DNA of 64,000 nt from Bacillus subtilis (GTDB taxonomy: Bacteria > Bacillota > Bacilli > Bacillales > Bacillaceae_C), in NCBI RefSeq assembly GCF_008764245.1, contig NZ_VTQV01000005.1, positions 1 through 64,000 of the forward strand, in the 5' to 3' direction. Below are positions 35,507 through 42,644 of the stretch, piece after piece; position 1 is the stretch's first letter; the number at the start of each line of letters is the position of its first letter. Below the pieces are notes generated by a model. The model searched no databases and was not told where the DNA came from. It saw nothing but the letters and a program-made list of their open reading frames with translations. Position numbers and translations under genes: made by a program.

Positions 35507-35535
35507 TTAATACCATACAGAGCTAGATGTGTCAA
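35507..35535 (-). promoter_or_regulatory. Sigma-A promoter of htpG
   Basis: Minus strand TTGACA (35535-35530), 17-base spacer, TATTAA (35512-35507). The predicted start falls immediately before the CIRCE. Confidence 0.82.
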
Positions 35536-35606
35536 AGAAAAAAACCTTTTCTATAGTAAGTTAGAAGGGAAGTTTCAGCGATAATTTAAAAAACTTTCAC
35601 AAACAC

Positions 35607-35635
35607 TTGCTATAAAAAATTACCTGTGCTACAAT
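35607..35635 (+). promoter_or_regulatory. Promoter of the cold-shock gene
   Basis: TTGCTA (35607-35612), 17 bases, TACAAT (35630-35635) lies about 135 bases before the start codon, which implies a long leader as in other csp genes. Confidence 0.75.
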
Positions 35636-35668
35636 AGCTTTACACTTAATATGTATTAAATCTTATAA

Positions 35669-35735
35669 TTCACATGTTTTCACGGGATTATATTATTTAC
35701 TTAGTTATTCCGTGAAAGCATGTGAATTTTTGTTT
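35669..35735 (+). promoter_or_regulatory. Attenuator-like hairpin in the csp leader
   Basis: TTCACATGTTTTCACGG (35669-35685) pairs with CCGTGAAAGCATGTGAA (35710-35726) over 17 bp with one G-U, followed directly by TTTTTGTTT. It has the form of a rho-independent terminator within the untranslated leader; it may be a cold-controlled attenuator. Confidence 0.78.
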
Positions 35736-35775
35736 ACATCGTTATTAAGTAACAAATTTTTGGAGGTATTTATAC

Positions 35776-35976
35776 ATGAATCAAGGTACAGTTAAATGGT
35801 TTAACGCAGAAAAAGGTTTCGGCTTTATCGAAGTTGAAGGCGGAGAAGACGTATTCGTTCATTTCTCAGCAATCACTGGCGATGGCTTCAAAACTCTTGA
35901 AGAAGGTCAAAAAGTAAGCTTTGATATCACTCAAGGCAACCGTGGCGACCAAGCTGCTAACGTTGTGAAACTATAA
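35776..35976 (+). CDS. Cold-shock protein (CspB/CspD-like)
   Basis: A 66-residue OB-fold RNA chaperone. The RNP1 motif KGFGFIEV and RNP2 motif VFVHFSAI are intact; the ending [10 protein letters not shown] is typical of Bacillus Csp proteins. It binds single-stranded RNA/DNA and resolves structures at low temperature. GGAGGT precedes the ATG. It has a long structured leader and is followed by a strong terminator, so it is monocistronic. Confidence 0.96.
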   Translation: MNQGTVKWFNAEKGFGFIEVEGGEDVFVHFSAITGDGFKTLEEGQKVSFDITQGNRGDQAANVVKL

Positions 35977-35985
35977 TGAATATTG

Positions 35986-36037
35986 AAAGAGGACCGAAGA
36001 TCGTACCCTGTAGGGCGATCTGAGGTCCTCTTTTTTT
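35986..36037 (+). terminator. Terminator of the cold-shock gene
   Basis: AAAGAGGACC pairs with GGTCCTCTTT, with an inner GATCG/CGATC and CCCT/AGGG; seven T residues follow. Confidence 0.93.
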
Positions 36038-36089
36038 ATTGCTTAGCAAATTATAGAATCCTAGCTCGTGGATAAGTTGCTTATGTCGC

Positions 36090-36383
36090 GGTTGACATCC
36101 AGCTCCAGCGCCCAGCGACTAGCAAATTTACGCCTTCTTCCTACGATAAGTCAACATCGGCTCCTTCGTCGCCGTGTTTCCTTTATCTAAGGCCAACAGG
36201 ACGTTGGTCACAAAGGCGTTGCGCCAGGACGGCGCGTATTTAGCCTTTGAACCTTATGCTCCAAATTTGTACGTCGCTGAACAGGCGCTTGCGCTTTTGT
36301 TCTTGTGCGGAAGAGGTTTATCTCGCCTTAGCGAGTAGTAATCCCCTCACCTCCATACATTTTAATCAGGGTTATAAACCTCT
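36090..36383 (+). repeat. Composite Bacillaceae-type dispersed repeat with nested AGGAY hairpins (copy c)
   Basis: The outer part begins CATCCAGCTCCAGCGCCCAG and has AGGCGCTTGCGCTTTTGTTC near 36283-36302, ends I associate with a dispersed repeat seen in many Bacillus genomes. Inside, 36193-36235 carries CCAAC-AGGAC-GTTGG and GCGCC-AGGAC-GGCGC. After it, AGAGGTTTAT and ATAAACCTCT (36313-36383) bracket a CTCGC/GCGAG hairpin. No gene is present between the csp terminator and sda (524 bases). Confidence 0.75.
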
Positions 36384-36425
36384 AGAAAATTAATACAAAA
36401 GGGGAAAAAGTATCAAAAGCTTGCA

Positions 36426-36441
36426 TTGAAAACGTTCACTA
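36426..36441 (+). promoter_or_regulatory. Possible cre (CcpA) site upstream of sda
   Basis: TTGAAAACGTTCACTA agrees with the cre consensus WTGNNARCGNWWWCAW at all but two constrained positions. The core also reads as a dyad. A single site judged by eye; weak support. Confidence 0.3.
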
Positions 36442-36501
36442 GATTAAGCTATTTCAGGTTTGTGACTTCGCAGAAAGGAGTATAAAAACAATTTAATCGA
36501 C

Positions 36502-36651
36502 ATGAAAAGATTAACAGATCGTAACCTAATTGAAGCTTACATCAATGCAAAAAAATTAGGACTTGATCCCGATTTTATCCAACAACTAGAATCCGAACTC
36601 ACACGACGTTCCATTGATATACATCCAGATAAAACAAAGAAAAAAGGGTAG
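36502..36651 (+). CDS. sda: Sporulation histidine-kinase inhibitor Sda
   Basis: A 49-residue helical-hairpin protein (MKRLTDRNLIEAYINAKKLG ... DPDFIQQLESELTRRSIDI) that matches Sda: the LI.EY..A..L.L...FI..L..E..RRS pattern is kept. Sda binds KinA-type kinases and blocks phosphorelay entry into sporulation when DNA replication is disturbed. The ribosome site AAAGGAG is about 21 bases before the ATG, farther than usual. No clear DnaA box (TTATNCACA) was found upstream, unlike B. subtilis sda. Confidence 0.9.
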   Translation: MKRLTDRNLIEAYINAKKLGLDPDFIQQLESELTRRSIDIHPDKTKKKG

Positions 36652-36683
36652 AGACGCTAGCCTTAGAGAAAGTGGGATTTCAA

Positions 36684-36714
36684 TCAGTGGGGGATGAGAA
36701 AAAGCCCTCACTGA
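36684..36714 (+). repeat. Hairpin TCAGTGGG...CCCTCACTGA
   Basis: A ten-bp stem with one G-T pair and an 11-base loop, without a T-run. A closely similar hairpin occurs at 51028-51052, so this is probably another dispersed element. The rest of the region to 36908 shows nothing. Confidence 0.65.
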
Positions 36715-36908
36715 ATGAGGTTTCACTTATGCCAGCACAAACACAGGCGCTTGCCTACTTCTTACATTTTTTGAAATGGCTCCTAATGATGGGATTTTTT
36801 CGAAAATCAATCTGTATTAATATTGGTTGTAGCTTATGAATGCTGTAGAACTGGTGGAAGAAAAAGGTGCGTGGAATTCTTTGAGGTGATATCTTCCTCT
36901 TTGCAGAA

Positions 36909-37085
36909 TTAAAAGTAAATCAACATTTTTCGCTGTTTCGGTAAAAGCGCTGTACTGGAATCAATTTTTCTTTCGATCCGCTCGAGTCGCTCTTCAAATC
37001 CTTTCAGTTGTTCCTCTAATCGCTCCATCTGAGTCGAATGAAGTTCAAGTGCTTGTAAGATTTCCTGCAAAGCAGATTTTTCCAT
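36909..37085 (-). CDS. Short coiled-coil protein
   Basis: A 58-residue protein, nearly all one amphipathic helix with heptads (ILQALELHSTQMERLEEQLK, GFEERLERIERKID). Function unknown. The ATG reading MEKSAL is preferred, with GGGGG about ten bases upstream; a GTG four codons earlier sits on the ribosome site. It is divergent from sbcD. Confidence 0.6.
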   Translation of the reverse strand: MEKSALQEILQALELHSTQMERLEEQLKGFEERLERIERKIDSSTALLPKQRKMLIYF

Positions 37086-37203
37086 TCTATTTTTCACCCC
37101 CCTTTAGTACTATTATAACTTGTCCCGTTTTTGTTGCAATAGGGAAATTTTTGTCGAATGTCGCAACGAGCCATAGAGAAATACGTTATAATAATAGGAA
37201 CAG

Positions 37204-37236
37204 AATTACGCCAACAGGATGTGGCGAACTTAGCCG
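37204..37236 (+). repeat. AGGAY-loop hairpin repeat, copy d (sbcD leader)
   Basis: GCCAAC-AGGAT-GTGGC (37210-37225) is followed by GAACTTAGCCGTTCATTC, the same tail as copy b. It ends about 50 bases before the sbcD start and would lie in its mRNA leader. Confidence 0.7.
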
Positions 37237-37284
37237 TTCATTCTTTTTCATCCTTTAGAATAAATTGACAAGGAGTGATCATAA

Positions 37285-38466
37285 GTGAAAATTTTCCATA
37301 CAGCAGATTGGCATTTAGGGAAATTGGTACAAGGTGTCTATATGACAGAAGATCAACGATTCGTTTTACAACAATTTATTCAAGATATTGAGAAGGAGCA
37401 GCCGGATGTCGTGATTGTTGCGGGGGATTTATACGACCGGGCCGTGCCACCAACAGAAGCTGTTCAACTTTTAGATGAAGTGCTGGAGACGATCGTTTTA
37501 AAATTAAAAATCCCTGTATTGGCGATTGCCGGAAATCATGATAGTCCCAGTCGTTTACATTTTGGCAGTAAAATCATGGAACAAAATGGCTTACATATGT
37601 CTGGACGCTTAACAAAAGAATTACGTCCTGTTATTTTTCACGATGAATTTGGACCGGTGCATTTTCATCTTGTCCCATACTGTGATCCAAGCATGGTTCG
37701 CAATGTATTTGCAGATGAAGAGGTACGAACTCACCAGGATGCAGCACGAAAAATTATAACGGAAATAAACTCAAGGCTTGATCCTGAAGCTCGCCATGTG
37801 CTGATTGGGCATGCTTTTGTTACGCCATTTGGAGATGAGGAAGAGAATACAAGTGATTCCGAACGTCCCCTTTCCATTGGGGGAGCAGAATATGTCGATG
37901 CTCAACTTTTTTCTGATTTTCATTATACAGCTCTTGGACACCTACATCAGGCCCATTATGTCATGGAGGAAAAGATCCGCTATGCTGGCTCGATTTTAAA
38001 ATATTCGATTTCCGAGGAACATCACCGAAAGGGTTATTCCGTTGTGGAGCTTGACCAAAATGGGGAAGTGACCATTACAAAAAAAGAACTCACACCGAAA
38101 AGAGACTTGCGAACAGTCGAAGCTACGATGTCCGAGCTATTAACTCATCCAGTTTGTGAAGATTATGTATTCGTTCGCTTATTAGATGAAACCCCGATCC
38201 TTTCACCGATGGAAAAAATTCGCTCCGTTTATCCCAATGCTATGCATGTGGAAAGAAAACAAATCGTCACTCAAGCCATCTCTGCTACGAAACAGACGCG
38301 TAGTAAGATGAGCGACCTAGAGCTTTTTCAGTCTTTCTACGAACAAGTAAAAGGGGAAAAAGCAACAGAAGAAACGGAAAGAATTTTTAAAGAGATTGTG
38401 GATGAATTATTACAAGATGAAAACGAGACGGCTGTTCAAACAGAAAGGGAAGTTGTTACAAATTAA
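37285..38466 (+). CDS. sbcD: Exonuclease SbcCD subunit D (Mre11-like)
   Basis: A 393-residue metallophosphoesterase nuclease. The metal motifs are DWHLG (residues 8-12), GDLYDR near 48, GNHD near 85, the histidine in LIGHAF and GHLH near 217. With SbcC it cleaves hairpins and protein-blocked DNA ends. GTG start behind AAGGAG. sbcC follows after 23 bases. Confidence 0.96.
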   Translation: MKIFHTADWHLGKLVQGVYMTEDQRFVLQQFIQDIEKEQPDVVIVAGDLYDRAVPPTEAVQLLDEVLETIVLKLKIPVLAIAGNHDSPSRLHFGSKIMEQNGLHMSGRLTKELRPVIFHDEFGPVHFHLVPYCDPSMVRNVFADEEVRTHQDAARKIITEINSRLDPEARHVLIGHAFVTPFGDEEENTSDSERPLSIGGAEYVDAQLFSDFHYTALGHLHQAHYVMEEKIRYAGSILKYSISEEHHRKGYSVVELDQNGEVTITKKELTPKRDLRTVEATMSELLTHPVCEDYVFVRLLDETPILSPMEKIRSVYPNAMHVERKQIVTQAISATKQTRSKMSDLELFQSFYEQVKGEKATEETERIFKEIVDELLQDENETAVQTEREVVTN

Positions 38467-38489
38467 TCCTACATAGGAGGGAGAGAAAG

Positions 38490-41400
38490 ATGCGCCCATT
38501 AACTTTAAGAATGACCGCTTTTGGCCCGTATAAAGATACAGAAATCATTGATTTTACGAAGCTAAAGCAGCAGTCCATCTTTGTGATTTCAGGTAATACT
38601 GGTGCTGGGAAAACAACGATTTTTGATGGGATTTGTTTTGCTTTATATGGAAGTGCCAGTGGACAAGATCGGGAAAATCAAACGATGCTGCGGAGTCATT
38701 TCGCGGAGGATGACATCCACACGGCGGTGGAATTAATCTTTGAGCTTCATCAACGTACATATCGAATTCTACGACAGTTAGGCCATGTGAAACAGGGGAA
38801 TAAGACAAAAACAGGTGAAAGGTACGAGTTTTTTGAGTTGGTAGACGGCAAAGAAATTCCCTGTGTCGATCGACAAATCGTTTCCGAGATTGATAAAAAG
38901 GTAGAGTCGCTTTTAGGGCTCACCCAAGCGCAATTTAAGCAAATTGTGATGTTACCACAAGGAGAGTTCCGTAAATTATTAACCTCGCAAACGGAAAATA
39001 AAGAGGATATATTACGACGCCTTTTCAAAACCGATCGCTACCAACAAATCGGTGAAAAACTGCGAAATCGGAAAAAACGGGTAGAAGAAGCCTTCCAACA
39101 AGAGGAGAGAGTCAAAGAATCATTGATTCAAAACGTCCAAGCAACTCTTCCTGTCAGGGAGGAATCCTCCTTCTTTAGAGCCATATCACAGCCGCATTAT
39201 AATATTCAGCAAATTTTACACGGGCTTGAAGAAGAGGTTGCCTATTATGGCGAGAGAAAAGCCAAAGACCATGAACAATATGAACTAGCCTATAAACGCC
39301 ATACAGAAAAACAGGTTGAATTTTATCAAGCGCAAGCGTTGAATGAGAAATTTGCAGAACTTTCCGGGAAGAAGCAACAGCTTTTGCATTTAGAGGAGCA
39401 GATTCCGGCTTTTGCTCAAAAAGAAAAACAATGGGAAGCAGCAGAGCGAGCGAGCACGATTCAGCCCTATGAACTGCAGGTAAAAGAGTGGCGAGAAGAG
39501 GAAGAGAAAAAGCAACAAGCTTATGAACAAGCTATTCAGGAAAACAAGAGAACAGAGGATGCCTATCAGCGGACCTTGCAAATGTATCAACAGGAAGAAG
39601 GAAAAAAAGAGGAAAGAGAGCAGCTTCACCAAGAACTGACACGGTTACAGGGCTACCTTCCAACAGTACAAGAAATTGACCAAGTCAAACAACAGATCCA
39701 ATTGCTGGAGAAACAAGCCAATCAAGCACATGTTCAGCTCGAGACCATTAAGAAGAAGAGAAAGGAAAAAACGGATACCATAGAGAAATGGCATCAGCAG
39801 ATCGTGGAATTGGAGCGGGCTGTTAGCGAGTATCCAGAGAAAAGCGAATTATTAACAAAGAAACGCGAGCAATGGAAAGTTTTACATGAGTATCATAAAT
39901 ATGCGCTTAGACACATCACTCTGGACCAAGAGTTACAACAGAAAAAGCGGATTTTCGAGCAGAAAAAGGCGGAATACTTGGAGCAAGAAAAAATGTGGTT
40001 CAATCAACAAGCTCTTGTGTTGGCGAGCCATTTGCATGATGGGGAAGCTTGCCCCGTTTGTGGAAGTCGTGAACATCCCCATAAGGCGACGGATAATGGG
40101 GGAATGATTTCAAAAGAACAATTAGAAACGTTCAAAAAAGCAGTGGATCATTGGGAAAATGAATACCATACGCTCAAAGTTGATTGGACAGCAAATACTA
40201 AGCAGCTGCAAGAAAGACAAGGCGACGTGGCATCCTATGGTATGACAGTAGAGGAAGTCCCGATGAAACTGGACCAATTAAAGCGAGAAGGAAAGGTCCT
40301 AAACGAAGAGGTAGAAAAGTTAAAAGCTGACCAACGGTTACTCACTAAATGGAAAAGCGAATTGGGAGAGCAACAGCAAGAGCTCAAACAGTTGGACGAG
40401 AAAAAAGACGAGCTTGAACAGCTCTATCAGGAAAAGCGATTGAAATCAGAAAATACAAAGACGCTTTATATAGAGCGGGTTCGAACGATTCCAGAGGAAT
40501 TACGTGTTTTAAAGCAATTAGAAGCACAAATTCAATCCGTAGAAAAGAAAAAAACAACTCTTGAGCAAGCATGGGAACAGGTGCAACAGCAACTCCAAAA
40601 AATTCAAGATCAGAAAACGAAGGCAACGGCGAATTTAGAATATGCTGAACAGCAACAAGTGGAGACAAAGGCAAAGAGAGAAAAAATGGAAGCCACATTG
40701 CGCTCCCTTTTACAGAAGGCAGAGTTTGTGACAGAAGAGGCTTATCATTCCGCCAAAATGTCAGAAAAGGCACGCGAAGAGTTGAAAAATGAGATTCAGC
40801 AATTTAAACAAACACGCTCCTTGCTTCAAGAGCAAGTAAAGGAATTAGAAACAAGCTTGAAAGACCAAGAAATGGCGGATTTACAACGATTGCAACGGCA
40901 ATTAGAAGAATTGAAGCAAGCCTATGAAACAGCCCTTAATCAGTGGGAGCAATCAAAAAAATTCTCTGCGGAAGCAATTCAATTGTTAGACAAGATTACA
41001 GAGGCGGAAAAACGTGTGCGCGAAAGTGAACGACAACTAGCGATTTTAACGGATTTATATGATGTCATTCGTGGTCAAAATCAACATAAAGTTTCCTTTG
41101 AACGGTATTTACAGATTGAATATTTAGAGCAAATCATTGAAGCCGCTAATTTACGATTGAAAAAATTATCCAATGGCCAATACGATTTAATCCGTAGTGA
41201 TCGCCAAGAAACCCATGGAAGGCAGAGCGGATTAGCCCTTGATATTTATGATGCTTATACAGGGCAAACTCGTGATGTGAAAACTTTATCCGGGGGCGAA
41301 AAATTCAATGCCTCCTTGTGTTTGGCATTAGGGATGTCAGATGTTATTCAAAGCTTCCAAGGAAATATTTCAATCGAAACAATGTTTATTGATGAAGGCT

Positions 41401-41582
41401 TTGGTACTTTAGATGAAGAAGCATTAAACAAAGCGATCGATACATTAGTTGACCTGCAACAATCGGGAAGAATGATTGGCGTTATTTCTCATGTTCAGGA
41501 GCTGAAATCGATCTTCCCCGCTATTCTTGAAGTAAAGAAAACGAAGGAAGGTCATAGCCAGGCGCAATTTATATTAAAGTGA
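38490..41582 (+). CDS. sbcC: Exonuclease SbcCD subunit C (Rad50-like ATPase)
   Basis: A 1030-residue SMC-like ATPase. It has Walker A GNTGAGKTT near residue 32, two long coiled coils, a zinc hook CPVCGSREHPH near 520, signature TLSGGEKF near 932 and Walker B TMFIDEGFGTLD near 968. Length and order are normal. It works with SbcD in DNA end processing. AGGAGGG precedes the ATG. Confidence 0.97.
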   Translation: MRPLTLRMTAFGPYKDTEIIDFTKLKQQSIFVISGNTGAGKTTIFDGICFALYGSASGQDRENQTMLRSHFAEDDIHTAVELIFELHQRTYRILRQLGHVKQGNKTKTGERYEFFELVDGKEIPCVDRQIVSEIDKKVESLLGLTQAQFKQIVMLPQGEFRKLLTSQTENKEDILRRLFKTDRYQQIGEKLRNRKKRVEEAFQQEERVKESLIQNVQATLPVREESSFFRAISQPHYNIQQILHGLEEEVAYYGERKAKDHEQYELAYKRHTEKQVEFYQAQALNEKFAELSGKKQQLLHLEEQIPAFAQKEKQWEAAERASTIQPYELQVKEWREEEEKKQQAYEQAIQENKRTEDAYQRTLQMYQQEEGKKEEREQLHQELTRLQGYLPTVQEIDQVKQQIQLLEKQANQAHVQLETIKKKRKEKTDTIEKWHQQIVELERAVSEYPEKSELLTKKREQWKVLHEYHKYALRHITLDQELQQKKRIFEQKKAEYLEQEKMWFNQQALVLASHLHDGEACPVCGSREHPHKATDNGGMISKEQLETFKKAVDHWENEYHTLKVDWTANTKQLQERQGDVASYGMTVEEVPMKLDQLKREGKVLNEEVEKLKADQRLLTKWKSELGEQQQELKQLDEKKDELEQLYQEKRLKSENTKTLYIERVRTIPEELRVLKQLEAQIQSVEKKKTTLEQAWEQVQQQLQKIQDQKTKATANLEYAEQQQVETKAKREKMEATLRSLLQKAEFVTEEAYHSAKMSEKAREELKNEIQQFKQTRSLLQEQVKELETSLKDQEMADLQRLQRQLEELKQAYETALNQWEQSKKFSAEAIQLLDKITEAEKRVRESERQLAILTDLYDVIRGQNQHKVSFERYLQIEYLEQIIEAANLRLKKLSNGQYDLIRSDRQETHGRQSGLALDIYDAYTGQTRDVKTLSGGEKFNASLCLALGMSDVIQSFQGNISIETMFIDEGFGTLDEEALNKAIDTLVDLQQSGRMIGVISHVQELKSIFPAILEVKKTKEGHSQAQFILK

Positions 41583-41610
41583 ATGAGTTTAGGATGAGCC
41601 AGCAAATCGA

Positions 41611-41676
41611 TGAGGCCTACAGGATGTAGGGAAGAACGGCGAAGGCATGCAGCCGTGGCACTTTCGCCGTTCTTCC
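41611..41676 (+). repeat. AGGAY-loop hairpin repeat, copy e, with 14-bp inverted repeat
   Basis: CCTAC-AGGAT-GTAGG (41616-41630) is immediately followed by a perfect 14-bp dyad, GGAAGAACGGCGAA/TTCGCCGTTCTTCC (41630-41676). It lies 30 bases after the sbcC stop and may also end that transcript, though no T-run follows. Confidence 0.75.
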
Positions 41677-41826
41677 TATTCTCCGGGCTTTGCCTAAGGT
41701 ATCACTAACAGCGTTTACTAAGGTAAATAGAGAACAAAAGGGACTCAAGTGCCCAGTGAAATCCCCATTGGCATGGTCGGTAGGATCGATTGACAATGAC
41801 AGCAATACAGCGAATTTCTGATGCAG

Positions 41827-41973
41827 TTATTGGTTCTTTTTTCGCTTTTTATTATTTAATTTCTGTTTCGTGGTAAGCGGTTCCTGTGCCATTTCTTCCT
41901 GATATCCCACATTCCGACTTGGCCTTTTTTCCGGATTTAAGCCTTCCAAATTACTCTCCGTTCTTTTTGCCAC
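41827..41973 (-). CDS. sspO: Small acid-soluble spore protein O
   Basis: A 48-residue, very basic and polar protein beginning AKRTESNLEGLN and ending LTTKQKLNNKKRKKNQ, which matches the SspO (CotK) ending NNKKRK.NQ. These minor SASPs are made in the forespore. GTG start with GAGGTGATAGAGG just upstream. A monocistronic minus-strand gene. Confidence 0.85.
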   Translation of the reverse strand: MAKRTESNLEGLNPEKRPSRNVGYQEEMAQEPLTTKQKLNNKKRKKNQ

Positions 41974-42050
41974 CTCTATCACCTCCATAGATAGTCTTTG
42001 TGTGAACGTTAAAAATATGTAAAAAAATGTAGACAGAACTTGAAATTCAT

Positions 42051-42395
42051 TTAGCAGAGTCTCATGTTTTCCTGTTGCCGGTATTTCTCCTGAATCGCCT
42101 CCAATCTCTGTCTTTTTGCGAGTGCTTCTTCATCCCATTTCGGCGTGGTGTCTACTTTATTCAGGTGCTCTTCATTTTGAAACCAGTCGGGTACTCTTTC
42201 CGTCCGAATGATTTTCCGTTGAAAAGTGCTTGAAGGGGTTTTCTTGTTGCTTAATAAGATTTTATACGCATATTTCCAAGCGAAAATTGCCCGTTCTGCA
42301 GTCGCTTCTAGGGCTTGAGAAATTTGCTCAAGTGGGAAATTTTGACACGCATGGGCCAATTCTTTTTTCTGGATGTCGCGAACTTTGCCTTAGCC
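42051..42395 (-). pseudogene. DnaD-like domain protein, C-terminal fragment
   Basis: The open part (102 codons from TTG at 42359, open back to a stop near 42395) reads LEQISQALEATAERAIFAWK and then YAYKILLSNKKTP, like the end of a DnaD/DnaB-type replication-protein domain, followed by RVPDWF. No start signal or N-terminal domain is present. It is most likely the tail of a truncated replication-type gene of phage or plasmid origin. It could also be a real small gene with a poor start. Confidence 0.55.
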
Positions 42396-42482
42396 TTATT
42401 ATTATTTGAATTAATCGGCGTAATTATCGCTGTTGCGGCTGTGATCTTCATGGTGTCCGTAGTAGGATATTCTCTTAGTTAA
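42351..42482 (+). CDS. Possible 43-residue hydrophobic peptide
   Basis: An ATG frame running antisense to the 5' end of the DnaD-like fragment encodes a peptide that is almost wholly one membrane helix (FALALLLFELIGVIIAVAAV). The only ribosome-like site (AAGTGGG) is 14 bases away. It could be a toxin-like or holin-like small protein, or a chance frame. Low confidence. Confidence 0.25.
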   Translation: MGQFFFLDVANFALALLLFELIGVIIAVAAVIFMVSVVGYSLS

Positions 42483-42644
42483 ATTTCGCCATTGTTGCAG
42501 GAACAATTTACACTTTTGTATATTGTTCCGTTTTTTTTAAGTGCTTTACCATACAAACGATTTTGCTTTTCGACCTTTACCTATCTTCACTTTTTATATA
42601 ATCTAAGGGGAGGAAAAAATAATAGCTTGAAGGGGATTATACAT

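Noticed and set aside
36323-36365. Tiny minus-strand ORF (12 codons) in the composite repeat
   Set aside because: A good ribosome-like GGAGGTGAGG exists, but the frame is part of the dispersed repeat and too short to support.
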